Notes under the pieces: model-generated | Told to the model about the DNA's origin: nothing | Databases searched by the model: none | The model's input: only the letters and a program-made list of their open reading frames with translations | Position numbers and translations under genes: made by a program | Part shown: one piece after another, positions 54,081 to 63,909 of the stretch | How the letters are laid out: each line of letters starts with the position of its first letter | Numbering within the stretch: position 1 is the stretch's first letter | DNA from: Arthrobacter sp. zg-Y844 | GTDB taxonomy: Bacteria; Actinomycetota; Actinomycetes; Actinomycetales; Micrococcaceae | NCBI RefSeq assembly: GCF_024385465.1 | Contig: NZ_JANFLS010000001.1 | Span: forward strand, 682,001-746,000 | Length of the DNA: 64,000 bases | Reading direction: 5' to 3'

Positions 54081-55196
54081 CTAGGAAAGCTCGGCGCGGC
54101 CCTTGCGCCAGTAGCCCATAAAGGCCACCTGCTTGCGGTCGATCCCGACGTCGCGCACCAGGTAGCGGCGCAGGCCGCGCACCACGGCGGCCTCGCCGGC
54201 AATCCAGGCATAGAAGGGAAGGGCACCGGACGGGGCATGCGGATTCCGTGAGGCTTCCACCACGGCAGGATCCAGCCGCTGCGGGGTTTCCCACAGGATG
54301 GCCTCGTCCACGTTGACTTCCTCGGGTTCCCGCAGGGTGGGGCTGGGACGGAACGGTGCGCCGTCGGCCGTCTCCACCGATGCCCAGCCCGGCAGCGCCA
54401 CGACCTGCCGCACCGCGGCGTCGAGCAGTTCGCCGTGCGGCCGGGTGCCGCGGGCCAACCAGATCATCTGCACACCGGAGTTGGTGCTGACCTCCTGGCG
54501 GTCGCCGCTGGACGGAATTTCCATCAGGGCGTGGCCGGTGACGTCTTCGGGCAGCGACTCCAGGATTGCGGTGATGGCCGGTACGGCGGTTTCATCCCCG
54601 GCGAGCAGCACGTGCCGGGCCATGCCGGGACGCCATTCGATGCCGCCGTAGGACTCGGCGGTGACGCACTGGGCAACGTTCGGTCCAATGATGCAGACCC
54701 GGTCCCCCGGTTCCGCGGAGGCCGCCCAGCTGGAAGCCGGCCCGCCCTTGCCGTCCTCGTCGAAGTGCATCACGAAGTCGACGTCGATCTCCGGTTCGGG
54801 TCCGGAGCAGCGTGCATCGCGGACGGTGTAGGTGCGCATGCAGCCGCGGGTGGCCGGATCCAGCTTCAGCCAGTCCTGGTACCAGCCGGCGTCCAGCGTG
54901 GACAGGTCCGGCAGCGGCAGGGAGGTGCCTTCCGCGTCGACGCAGGGAACAATCACCTTGATCCGCAGGTCGTGGGTCAGTCCCTGCACGCCGAAGTCGG
55001 CCAGGCAGGGACCGGCGAAGGTGACGCGCTGGAAGTTGGTACCCACCCGGGCAATCCGTTTGACCTCAACGTCGAAGGACATCACGGCGCCGGCGCTTCG
55101 GGCCCGGCGGCCGTGGCGGGCCGGAACGGGTGCGGCGGGTGCGGCGGTTGCGGCGGAAGCCGCAGTTGCCCCGTTGGCGGAGCGGACGTGCGTCAT
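54081..55196 (-). CDS. Siderophore-interacting protein (FAD-dependent ferric reductase)
   Basis: A 371-residue SIP/ViuB-type flavoprotein that reduces ferric siderophores in the cytoplasm. RVGTNFQRVTFAGPCLADFG and the RTYTVRDAR segment bind FAD, and HVLLAGDETAVPAITAILESL and FYAWIAGEAAVVRGLRRYLV bind NAD(P)H. An Ala/Pro-rich N-terminal stretch (~30 residues) is variable. Its ATG overlaps the fepC stop (ATGA). With the transporter it completes a release step for imported iron. Confidence 0.93.
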   Translation of the reverse strand: MTHVRSANGATAASAATAAPAAPVPARHGRRARSAGAVMSFDVEVKRIARVGTNFQRVTFAGPCLADFGVQGLTHDLRIKVIVPCVDAEGTSLPLPDLSTLDAGWYQDWLKLDPATRGCMRTYTVRDARCSGPEPEIDVDFVMHFDEDGKGGPASSWAASAEPGDRVCIIGPNVAQCVTAESYGGIEWRPGMARHVLLAGDETAVPAITAILESLPEDVTGHALMEIPSSGDRQEVSTNSGVQMIWLARGTRPHGELLDAAVRQVVALPGWASVETADGAPFRPSPTLREPEEVNVDEAILWETPQRLDPAVVEASRNPHAPSGALPFYAWIAGEAAVVRGLRRYLVRDVGIDRKQVAFMGYWRKGRAELS

Positions 55197-56110
55197 GATG
55201 CGGCCTCCATGGGCTCGTTGATGCCGGACCGGCGCTGGCCGTCCCCCGGATTGGGCAGGTAGCCCCGTGGTTTTTCCGGCTCCGGTTCGGGTTCCGGCTC
55301 CGATTCCGTTTCCGGCGCGGCGCTGTGGTGGCGGCCAAGCGGGACGACCATCGGCGTGCCGGAGACCGGGTCCGGGATAACGCGGGAGGCCAGCCCGAAG
55401 ACGGTGCCCACCAGTTCCTCGGTCACGACGTCGGCCGGGGCGCCTTCCGCGGCAATCTTCCCGTCCTTCATGGCCACCAGGTGGTCCGCGTAACGGGCGG
55501 CCAGGTTCAAATCGTGCAGCACGATGGCCACGGTGGTGCCGGCCCGCCGGTTGAGGTCGGTAATCAGGTCCAGGACTTCGATCTGGTGGGTGACGTCCAG
55601 GAAGGTGGTGGGTTCGTCCAGCAGCAGGATGTCCGTTTCCTGTGCCAGGGCCATGGCAATCCAGACCCGCTGGCGCTGGCCGCCGGAAAGCTCATCCACG
55701 CTGCGTCCGGCCAGGTCCACCGTGTCCGTGGCGGCCAGTGCGGCGGCCACCGCGTCGTCGTCGGCGGAGGTCCACTGCCGGAACCAGCCCTGGTGGGGGT
55801 AGCGGCCGCGGCCCACCAGGTCCGCCACCGTGATCCCCTCGGGGGCGGTGGGGGTCTGCGGAAGCAGTCCGAGCGTGCGCGCCACCTGCCGGCTGGGCAC
55901 GGCGGAGATGTCCTTGCCGTTCAGGTAGACGGTGCCGGCGGTGGGCTTCAGCAGCCGGGCCAGGCCCCGCAGCAGGGTGGACTTTCCGCAGGCATTGGCA
56001 CCGACGATGATCGTGATTTTCCCGGCGGGGAGGGTGAGCGAAAGCGAGTCCACCACTTTGCGCTCGTCGTAGCCGAGCTCCAGCTTTTCAGCGGAAAGCA
56101 GGTTCTCCAT
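55193..56110 (-). CDS. fepC: Iron-siderophore ABC transporter ATPase (FepC-like)
   Basis: A 305-residue ATPase. Walker A is GANACGKST, a slight variant of GxNGxGKST; LLPQTPTAPEGITVADLVGR follows, with signature [17 protein letters not shown] and LLLDEPTTFLD, then the H loop IVLHDLN. The last ~45 residues add a Glu-Pro repeat (SEPEPEPEPEKPRG) after the catalytic domain. It is the only ATPase in a locus with four permeases. AAGGAGG precedes the ATG; the next permease gene ends 1 nt upstream. Confidence 0.93.
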   Translation of the reverse strand: MENLLSAEKLELGYDERKVVDSLSLTLPAGKITIIVGANACGKSTLLRGLARLLKPTAGTVYLNGKDISAVPSRQVARTLGLLPQTPTAPEGITVADLVGRGRYPHQGWFRQWTSADDDAVAAALAATDTVDLAGRSVDELSGGQRQRVWIAMALAQETDILLLDEPTTFLDVTHQIEVLDLITDLNRRAGTTVAIVLHDLNLAARYADHLVAMKDGKIAAEGAPADVVTEELVGTVFGLASRVIPDPVSGTPMVVPLGRHHSAAPETESEPEPEPEPEKPRGYLPNPGDGQRRSGINEPMEAAS

Positions 56111-56111
56111 G

Positions 56112-57181
56112 TCAGCCTCCTTGGCCTACGCGGTTTGACGTGACCAGCAGCCACAGAAGGAAAGGGGCCCCGAGGGCGCCGGTCACCACGCCCACGGGCA
56201 GGGTGACGCCGGGGACGAGGTTGGCACCGACGAAGTCCGCTGCCAGGACAATGCAGGCGCCGACCAGTCCGGCGGTGAGCAGCGTGCCTTCCCCGCCCAT
56301 CAGCCGGCGGGCGATGGGTCCGGAGAGGAACGCGATGAAGGCCACCGGGCCGGCTGCCGCGGTGGCGACGGCGGCCAGGCCTACGCCGACGATGATCAGG
56401 GCCAGCCGTGCTGTTTCAACGCGGATACCGAGGCCGGCAGCGGCGTCGTCGCCGAGTTCCAGTCCGCGCAGGCTGCGGGAGAGCACGGCCGCGGCGGGAA
56501 GCAGCACCAGCAGGAAGGCGGCCAGGACCGCTGCACGGTCCCAGCTGCTGTTGTTCAGGGAACCGTTCAGCCACACCAGCGCTTCGGAGGCGGTGCGGAT
56601 GTCCGTCCGGGTCAGCAGGAAACTCACCAGTGCCTGCATCACGGCGGCGAAGCCGATGCCCACCAGCACCAGCCGGTAACCCGCCGCACCGCCGCGGCGG
56701 GAAAGCAGGTAGATGGCCAGGGCCACCACCAGTGCTCCTACCAGCGCGACGACGGACACCGTGGTCCCGGCGGCACCGAACAGCACGATTGCACCCACCG
56801 CGCTGGCACTGGCGCCGTAGCTGATGCCGATGATGTCGGGGCTGGCCAGGGGATTGCGCAGCAGCGTCTGGAATACCGCCCCGGCTATCCCGAACCCCAC
56901 CCCGATCAAGGTGCCGATGACGGCCCGGGGAAGCTTGCTCTCCATCAGGATGTAGCTTGCGCCGGGGATTTGCTCCCCGAACAGGATCCGGAAGAAATCC
57001 GGGATGGTGAAGGTATAGGTGCCCAGCAGGACGTAGACAGCGAACAGCACGAACACCGCGGCGCCCAGCAGCGACGGCACCAGCACCCGGCGTCGGCGTC
57101 CCTGTCGCCGGGCCGCCCGGACCGCTTCTGCCGCACCGGCCGGTGCGGTGCGGGGTCCGCGGGGAGTCTCGACGGCGGTGC

Positions 57182-57185
<4 letters not shown>
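56112..57185 (-). CDS. Iron-siderophore ABC transporter permease, FecCD family (first pair, B)
   Basis: A 357-residue permease: ESKLPRAVIGTLIGVGFGIAG, AVFQTLLRNPLASPDIIGIS, LELGDDAAAGLGIRVE and AFLSGPIARRLMGGEGTLL are the family blocks. A basic N-terminal tail (RRQGRRRRV) precedes the first helix. The GTG at 57185 lies in a GTGA overlap with the first permease. It pairs with that gene to form a FepDG-like channel with FepC. Confidence 0.9.
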
Positions 57186-58321
<1,136 letters not shown>

Positions 58322-58353
58322 GTAGGCACCTCCCTAGAGCAACAGGCAATTTC

Positions 58354-58372
58354 TTAAGTAAGGCTAGCCTAT
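58354..58372. promoter_or_regulatory. DtxR/IdeR iron box
   Basis: TTAAGTAAGGCTAGCCTAT matches the 19-bp consensus TTAGGTTAGGCTAACCTAA at 15 positions, with the AGGCTAGCCT core fully palindromic. It overlaps the expected promoter of the seven-gene siderophore uptake locus. Confidence 0.88.
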
Positions 58373-58425
58373 GGTTACTGCCTTTAAGAAACGTTTATGT
58401 TGCGTATTAGGACGCCTGCCGCGGG

Positions 58426-59484
58426 TTAGTTGCCGGCGCCGTGTCCGGGGGCAACCCGTTCCGATTCCCGCACCGGTCCGGGTGCGGTTCCGTCGCCGAA
58501 GGGCCGGCCTCCCAGCTCCTCGCGGCCGTGCTCCGAAAGCCAGTTGGACAGGTCCGGTCCTTTGGGCACAATCCCGGTGGGGTTAATGTCCTCGTGGACG
58601 ATGTAGTAGTGCGCCTTGATCTGCTCGAAGTCCACGGTGTCGCCGAAGCCGGGTGTCTGGAACAGGTCCCGCGCGTATCCCCACAGGGCGGGCATCTCGG
58701 TGAGCTTGTTCCGGTTGCATTTGAAGTGCCCGTGATAGACGGGATCGAAGCGCACCAGGGTGGTGAACAGCCGGACGTCCGCCTCGGTGATGGTGTCCCC
58801 CACCAGGTAGCGCTGTGTCGAAAGCCGGTCCTCCAGCCAGTCCATCGCAGCCCAGAGCCGGTCATAAGCCGCGTTGTAGGCCTCCTGCGAGCCGGCGAAG
58901 CCGCAGCGGTAGACGCCGTTGTTCACCTCGGTGAAGATCCGCTTGTTGACGGCCTCCATCTCCTCCAGGTGCTCGGCGGGCAGCAGGTCCGGAGCACCTT
59001 CGCGGTGGAACTCCTTCCACTCGGTGGAGAAGTCCAGGGTGATCTGCGGGAAGTTGTTGGTCACCACGGCGCCGGTGGGGATGTCCACGACGGCGGGCAC
59101 GGTGATGCCGCGCGAGTAATCCGGCACCCGCTTGAAGAAGGCCTCCTGCAGCCGTTCAATGCCGAGCACCGGGTCCTTTCCGTCCGGATCCAGGTCGAAG
59201 GTCCAGCTGCGGGCGTCATGGGTGGGCCCGGGGGTGCCCAGCGAGATGGCATCCTCCAGGCCCAGCAGCCGCCGGACAATGATGGTCCGGTTGGCCCACG
59301 GGCAGGCGCGCGCCGCGACCAGCCGGTAGCGTCCGGCCTCCACCGGGTAGCCGTCCCGGCCGTCCCTGGTGATCCGGGTTTCGATGTAGTTCGTGTCCCG
59401 CGTGTATTCGGTGCCGCCGGTGACATAGGCGCCTTTGGTGCTGTGCGCGGAGCTGTCCGCCGGAGCTGATCCCTGAGCTGTCAT
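58426..59484 (-). CDS. Xi-class glutathione S-transferase (thiol-hydroquinone reductase)
   Basis: A 352-residue ECM4/YqjG-type enzyme. The thioredoxin-like domain carries the catalytic CPWA motif (ACPWANR, Cys61); the C-terminal helical domain has the family pattern NNGVYRCGFAGSQEAY and LTEADVRLFTTLVRFDPVY-like text (here ITEADVRLFTTLVRFDPVYH). These enzymes reductively remove glutathione from hydroquinones; actinobacteria mostly use mycothiol, so the physiological thiol is probably different. I chose the ATG at 59484; the longer frame upstream consists of a 12-bp tandem repeat coding SPERSPERSPER. Confidence 0.88.
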   Translation of the reverse strand: MTAQGSAPADSSAHSTKGAYVTGGTEYTRDTNYIETRITRDGRDGYPVEAGRYRLVAARACPWANRTIIVRRLLGLEDAISLGTPGPTHDARSWTFDLDPDGKDPVLGIERLQEAFFKRVPDYSRGITVPAVVDIPTGAVVTNNFPQITLDFSTEWKEFHREGAPDLLPAEHLEEMEAVNKRIFTEVNNGVYRCGFAGSQEAYNAAYDRLWAAMDWLEDRLSTQRYLVGDTITEADVRLFTTLVRFDPVYHGHFKCNRNKLTEMPALWGYARDLFQTPGFGDTVDFEQIKAHYYIVHEDINPTGIVPKGPDLSNWLSEHGREELGGRPFGDGTAPGPVRESERVAPGHGAGN

Positions 59485-59645
59485 GCCCACCAGACTAACG
59501 CGTTGCGCCCGGCCGCGGGCGGTCGGCCGGCGGTCTGCGATGCGTTCCGGGCTGCGTTCGGGGCTGCGTTCGGGGCTGCCGGAAAACGGGCGCGGCGGTA
59601 GAGTCGAACCCAACGCCGGCAGCAGTTCAACGGAAGGATCTGGAC

Positions 59646-60692
59646 ATGCGAGTAGCGGTTATCGGAGCAACCGGAAACGTTGGAACGGCGATCCTGCGCC
59701 GGCTTGCCGAGGCCCGCAGCGAACGCGGCGATCTGGAGGTGGTGGGGATTGCCCGCCGGATTCCGGATACCTCGCTGCCTCCGTACAACGATGTCGAGTG
59801 GCACAGCATCGACGTCGGCGACGCCGCCAACGTGGACAAGTTGACCGAGGCGCTGCGCGGGTCCGATGCGGTCATCCACCTTGCCTGGCTGATCCAGCCC
59901 AACCGCGACGAAGCCGAGCTGCACCGGGTCAACGTCAAGGGCACGGAAAATGCGCTGGCCGCGGCGGCCGCCGCCGGGGTCCGGCAGTTTGTCTGCGCCT
60001 CCTCGGTGGGAGCGTACAGCCCGGCTCCCAAGGACCGGCTGACGGATGAATCCTGGCCGGCGCGCGGCATTGCCAGCTCGCACTACAGCAGGCACAAGGG
60101 CGAGCAGGAAGCGCTCCTGGACCGGTTCGAACTGGAGTACCCGGAGATCGCCGTGGCCCGGCTGCGGCAGGGGCTGGTCTTCTCCTCCGACGCCGGAAGC
60201 GAGATCGGCGTCTACTTTGTGGGCCGGGTGATCCCCAAGTTCATCCTCAACAAGCTCCGCTTGCCGTTGATCCCGCTGCCCAGCGAGTTTGTTTTCCAGG
60301 CGGTCCACGCCGATGACATGGCCGACGCCTACTGGCGCGTGGTGGACCAGCGCGCGGAGGGTGCCTTCAACATTGCCGCCGATCCGGTCATCACGCCCGA
60401 GCTCCTGGCCGGGGTGCTGGGCGCCAAGCGGGTCCTGAACGTGCCGGTGAAACTGGTGCGCGCCGTCGTCGGCCTGACCTGGGCGGCGCACCTGCAGGCC
60501 TCGGATCCGGGCTGGATCGACTTGGCCGCCGGTGTGCCGGTAATGGACACCGCCCGGGCGCGCGAAGAGCTGGGCTGGCAGCCGCGGCGCACCTCGCTGG
60601 AAGCCCTGCAGTTCGTGTTGGACGGGATGAGCGACGGCGACGGCGTGGCCGGCTCTCCGCTGCTGGCACCCCGCAGCCAGGTGCGCCGCTAG
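59646..60692 (+). CDS. NAD-dependent epimerase/dehydratase family protein (SDR)
   Basis: A 348-residue extended SDR. VAVIGATGNVGTAILRRLAE is the GxxGxxG NAD(P)-binding loop; VIHLAWLIQPNRDEAELHRVNVKG and FVCASSVGAYSPAP carry the catalytic Ser, and SHYSRHKGEQEALL holds the YxxxK pair in the form Tyr-Ser-Arg-His-Lys. The start ATG has GAAGGATC upstream. Substrate unknown; it resembles actinobacterial SDRs annotated as nucleoside-diphosphate-sugar epimerases. Confidence 0.87.
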   Translation: MRVAVIGATGNVGTAILRRLAEARSERGDLEVVGIARRIPDTSLPPYNDVEWHSIDVGDAANVDKLTEALRGSDAVIHLAWLIQPNRDEAELHRVNVKGTENALAAAAAAGVRQFVCASSVGAYSPAPKDRLTDESWPARGIASSHYSRHKGEQEALLDRFELEYPEIAVARLRQGLVFSSDAGSEIGVYFVGRVIPKFILNKLRLPLIPLPSEFVFQAVHADDMADAYWRVVDQRAEGAFNIAADPVITPELLAGVLGAKRVLNVPVKLVRAVVGLTWAAHLQASDPGWIDLAAGVPVMDTARAREELGWQPRRTSLEALQFVLDGMSDGDGVAGSPLLAPRSQVRR

Positions 60693-60699
60693 CCGGTAC

Positions 60700-61674
60700 C
60701 TAGACCGCTTCGCGCAGGTCCGCTGCTTCCACCATGCCTGCTGCCGGGCGTGCGGCGGCCACCGCCAGCCCGAGATCCTCTTCGAGCAGCTTGGCGTTGA
60801 CCACCACTGCCAGCCGGTACGCGTCGCCGGCGGCGGCGACCACCTGGGCGGACGGATCGGTGGCATTGCCCACGGCCCAGATCCGCTCCTGGCTGGTGCG
60901 TCCCATTTCGTCGGTGACAATGCAGCCGTCGTCGTCCACTTCCAGATACTCGGTCAGCCCGGTGTCCATCTCCGCGGCGGGCTCCAGGAACAGCGCTTCG
61001 CAGGGAACGGTCTGCCCGTCGGCCAGCACCAGGGCCGCCAGGGCATCGTTCTCGACGCTCAGCTCCGCCACTGTGCCGTCCACCACCCGGATCCCCATGG
61101 CGGCCAGGCCGGACGCGTCCTCTTCACTGAGGGAAATGTCCCCGTGCAGCACCAGCACCACATGCTCCGAGAAACTGCGGACCAGCTGTGCCTGCTGGAT
61201 GGAGGTTTCCCCGGTTCCCAGCACGGCCAGCTTTTTGTCGATTGTTTCGTAGCCGTGGCAGTAGGGGCACTGCAGCACGTCGCGGCCCCAGCGCGAGTGC
61301 AGGCCCTCGATGTCCGGCAGGACGTCCCGCAGCCCGGTGGCCAGGATCAACTGCCGGCCGCGGAACTCGCCGCCGTCGCCGGTCCTGACCGTGCCGGAGG
61401 GTTCCACGGCGGCCACGGTGGCCTCCGCCAGTTCCACGCCGTAGCCGCGGACCTCGGCGCGGGCGAGCTCAAGCAGTTCGGCCGGCGGCATGCCGTCTCG
61501 CGTGGGGAAACCATGCACATGGCCGGCGGGAGCGTTACGCGGGGACCCGGCGTCGAGCACCACCACCCGCCGGCGAGCGCGCCCCAGGACCAGCGCAGCG
61601 GTGAGGCCGGCTATGCCGCCGCCCACGATCACCACGTCGTATTCGGGAGCAGCAGGGGAAGATTCAGAACTCAT
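60700..61674 (-). CDS. Thioredoxin reductase-like FAD/NAD(P) oxidoreductase
   Basis: A 324-residue flavoprotein. DVVIVGGGIAGLTAALVLGRA binds FAD; CPYCHGYE has redox Cys136 and Cys139; the NAD(P) region shows LAVLGTGETSIQQA, where the usual GGGxSA(A/V)EEA pattern is changed, so NADPH use is uncertain. The C-terminal ERIWAVGNATDPSAQVVAAAGDA closes the FAD domain. It resembles TrxR-like proteins distinct from housekeeping TrxB. No thioredoxin gene is adjacent. It is divergent from the APC permease gene. Confidence 0.87.
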   Translation of the reverse strand: MSSESSPAAPEYDVVIVGGGIAGLTAALVLGRARRRVVVLDAGSPRNAPAGHVHGFPTRDGMPPAELLELARAEVRGYGVELAEATVAAVEPSGTVRTGDGGEFRGRQLILATGLRDVLPDIEGLHSRWGRDVLQCPYCHGYETIDKKLAVLGTGETSIQQAQLVRSFSEHVVLVLHGDISLSEEDASGLAAMGIRVVDGTVAELSVENDALAALVLADGQTVPCEALFLEPAAEMDTGLTEYLEVDDDGCIVTDEMGRTSQERIWAVGNATDPSAQVVAAAGDAYRLAVVVNAKLLEEDLGLAVAAARPAAGMVEAADLREAV

Positions 61675-61727
61675 AGCTACTTTTTACAGGATCCGGCGTA
61701 AATCATCAGCATTCTTACTATGTTGTC

Positions 61728-61733
61728 TAGACT
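61728..61733 (+). promoter_or_regulatory. -10 element of a probable leaderless promoter
   Basis: TAGACT ends 7 nt before the ATG at 61741 with no Shine-Dalgarno, supporting that ATG over the upstream one at 61720. Confidence 0.5.
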
Positions 61734-61740
61734 TTTCTCC

Positions 61741-63123
61741 ATGGAAGAAACCACGCAGGAAAAGCCTGCCTCCAAACTCAAGCAGGGCATCACCGGCCCC
61801 ATGCTGTATCTGTTCATCCTCGGCGACGTACTTGGTGCGGGTATCTATGCGCTGGTGGGCGAGGTTTCGGGCCAGGTGGGCGGTGCCATCTGGGTGCCGC
61901 TGCTGGTTGCCCTGGTGCTTGCGCTGCTGACCGCCGCCTCCTACGCCGAGCTGGTGACGAAGTACCCGAAGGCCGGCGGCGCCGCGGTGTTCGCCCAGCG
62001 TGCCTTCAAAGTGCCGGCCATTTCGTTCCTGGTCGGTTTCGCCATGCTCGCCGCCGGCGTGACCAGTGCGGCCGGACTGGCACTGGCATTCACCGGCGAC
62101 TACCTGAGTCCGTTCCTGGACGTCCCGCCTGTCCCCGCCGCCATCGTGTTCCTTTTGCTGGTGGCGCTGCTGAACGCCCGCGGCATTACGGAATCGGTGC
62201 GCAGCAACGTGGTCATGACCATTATCGAGCTCTCCGGGCTGGTCCTGGTGATCGTGCTGGTGGGCCTCATGCTGGGTAAGGGCGAAGGCTTCACGGAGCA
62301 GATCACCCAGTTCCCGGCAGGCGTGAATCCGGGCACGGCGGTCCTCGCCGCGTCGGTGATTGCCTACTACTCCTTCGTGGGCTTCGAAGTTTCCGCCAAC
62401 ATCGCCGAGGAAGTCCGGGATGTCCGCCGGGTGTACCCGAAGGCCATCTTCGCGGCGATGCTCACCGCAGGCTTCGTCTACGTCCTGATCGGACTGGCTG
62501 CATCCATTGCCCTGCCCACTGAGGACCTCGCGGGGTCCTCGGGTCCACTGCTCGACGTCGTCAGCGCCACCGGCTTCGGCATTCCGGACTGGCTCTTCAG
62601 CTTGGTGGCCCTGGTCGCCGTGGCCAACGGCGCCCTGCTGACCATGATCATGTCCTCGCGGCTGACCTACGGCATGTCGGAACAGGGCCTGCTTCCCGCC
62701 GTCTTCGGCCGGGTGCTGCCCAACCGGAAGACCCCGTGGGTGGCCATCATCGCCACCACCGCCGTCGCCATGATCCTGACCATGACCGGCGGACTGGCCT
62801 CGCTGGCCGAGACCGTGGTCCTCCTGCTGCTCTTCGTCTTCCTCAGCACCAACGTCGCCGTGATTGTGCTGCGCAAGGACAAGGTGGAGGAGAAGCACTT
62901 CCAGGCTCCGATTGTGATGCCGTACCTCGCTATCGCCTCCTGCCTGCTGCTCCTGACCCAGCAGGACGGCACCGTCTGGCTGCGGGCCGGCGCGCTGATG
63001 GCCATCGGGCTGCTGTTGTTCGGAGCCCGGTTCCTGGCCAAGGGCAAGAACCTCGGCGCCAAGGGCCGCCGCGGTGCGGGCAAGTCGAACGAAAGCAGCA
63101 CCGAAACCACGCAGGAGCGGTAG
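61741..63123 (+). CDS. APC family amino acid permease
   Basis: A 460-residue permease with about 12 helices. GPMLYLFILGDVLGAGIYALVG is the unwound helix-1 region of APC transporters; SYAELVTKYPKAGGAAVFAQ and SVIAYYSFVGFEVSANIAEEV are the next hallmarks. I chose the ATG at 61741 over that at 61720 because a -10 element lies between them. The substrate is an amino acid or polyamine, not determined. The C-terminal tail is basic and cytoplasmic. A strong terminator follows. Confidence 0.88.
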   Translation: MEETTQEKPASKLKQGITGPMLYLFILGDVLGAGIYALVGEVSGQVGGAIWVPLLVALVLALLTAASYAELVTKYPKAGGAAVFAQRAFKVPAISFLVGFAMLAAGVTSAAGLALAFTGDYLSPFLDVPPVPAAIVFLLLVALLNARGITESVRSNVVMTIIELSGLVLVIVLVGLMLGKGEGFTEQITQFPAGVNPGTAVLAASVIAYYSFVGFEVSANIAEEVRDVRRVYPKAIFAAMLTAGFVYVLIGLAASIALPTEDLAGSSGPLLDVVSATGFGIPDWLFSLVALVAVANGALLTMIMSSRLTYGMSEQGLLPAVFGRVLPNRKTPWVAIIATTAVAMILTMTGGLASLAETVVLLLLFVFLSTNVAVIVLRKDKVEEKHFQAPIVMPYLAIASCLLLLTQQDGTVWLRAGALMAIGLLLFGARFLAKGKNLGAKGRRGAGKSNESSTETTQER

Positions 63124-63170
63124 GCGCCAAACTCTCGATCCGGGACGCCCCGGCCGCACCCCGCACGCAA

Positions 63171-63204
63171 AAACCGCCCCGGACCAGCTGGTCCGGGGCG
63201 GTTT
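63171..63204. terminator. Bidirectional intrinsic terminator (34-bp perfect palindrome)
   Basis: 63171-63187 and 63188-63204 are exact inverted repeats ending in AAA/TTT. The palindrome lies between the convergent APC permease and TetR genes. In RNA the centre would form the loop. Confidence 0.88.
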
Positions 63205-63208
63205 CACT

Positions 63209-63904
63209 TCAGGTGACCGGCCGGGCCGTTCCCTCCGGTGCCAGCAGCCACGACACGACCACGTCGCCGAGCATGGACCGGAGATGCCCGCTCAGCGGTG
63301 CGGCGTGCAGGTCCCTGCCGAAGAGATAGCCGAAGGTGTACTGGTTCGCCACCTGGAAAACGCAGTACGCACTAATGAGCAGGTGCACGTCAAAGGCGTC
63401 CACGTCATGGCGGAACACTCCCTCATTTTGCCCTCGGGTGAGGATCTCGTCCAGCATGCCGACGGCCGGCTCCACAATCTCGCGCATTGATTCAATCTGC
63501 CGAATGAAGACGCCCCGGTGGATGTTCTCAATCATGACCAGGCGAATGAAATCGCTGTTGCGGACATGGTGGTCATAGGTCAGTTCGGCGAGTTGGCGGA
63601 TGGCCTCGGTAGGTTCCAGGCTGCAAACCTGGATGGCGCGCTCGGCCTCACGGATACCGCTGTACGCCTTCTTAAGCACCGCGAGGTAGAGCTGTTCCTT
63701 GCTGCCGAAGTAGTAGTAAATCATCCGCTTCGTGGTGCGGGTCCGGTCCGCAATTTCATCCACGCGCGCCCCGGAGTATCCCTGGGCGGCGAAAACCTCG
63801 GTCGATACCGCGAGGATCTCGGCTCGTGTGCGCTCGGGGTCGCGCTTTCGCAGTGTCTCGTGCTGCTGCACGGAATGGCTGGTGATAAGTTCACCGTCTT
63901 TCAT
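63209..63904 (-). CDS. TetR family transcriptional regulator
   Basis: A 231-residue regulator. RDPERTRAEILAVSTEVFAAQGYSGARVDEIADRTRTTKRMIYYYF, read across helices 1-3, is the TetR DNA-binding domain (about 20-70). The ligand domain includes YDHHVRNSDFIRLVMIENIH, as in the TetR_C_33-like group that often controls degradation of aromatic or ester compounds. The ATG at 63904 lies 5 nt after the stop of the hydrolase gene upstream, so it is probably co-transcribed with it and may regulate it. Confidence 0.9.
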   Translation of the reverse strand: MKDGELITSHSVQQHETLRKRDPERTRAEILAVSTEVFAAQGYSGARVDEIADRTRTTKRMIYYYFGSKEQLYLAVLKKAYSGIREAERAIQVCSLEPTEAIRQLAELTYDHHVRNSDFIRLVMIENIHRGVFIRQIESMREIVEPAVGMLDEILTRGQNEGVFRHDVDAFDVHLLISAYCVFQVANQYTFGYLFGRDLHAAPLSGHLRSMLGDVVVSWLLAPEGTARPVT

Positions 63905-63909
63905 CTCAA

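Noticed and set aside
61720-61740. Upstream ATG as the start of the APC permease
   Set aside because: A -10 hexamer lies inside this segment and neither ATG has a Shine-Dalgarno, so the leaderless start at 61741 is preferred.
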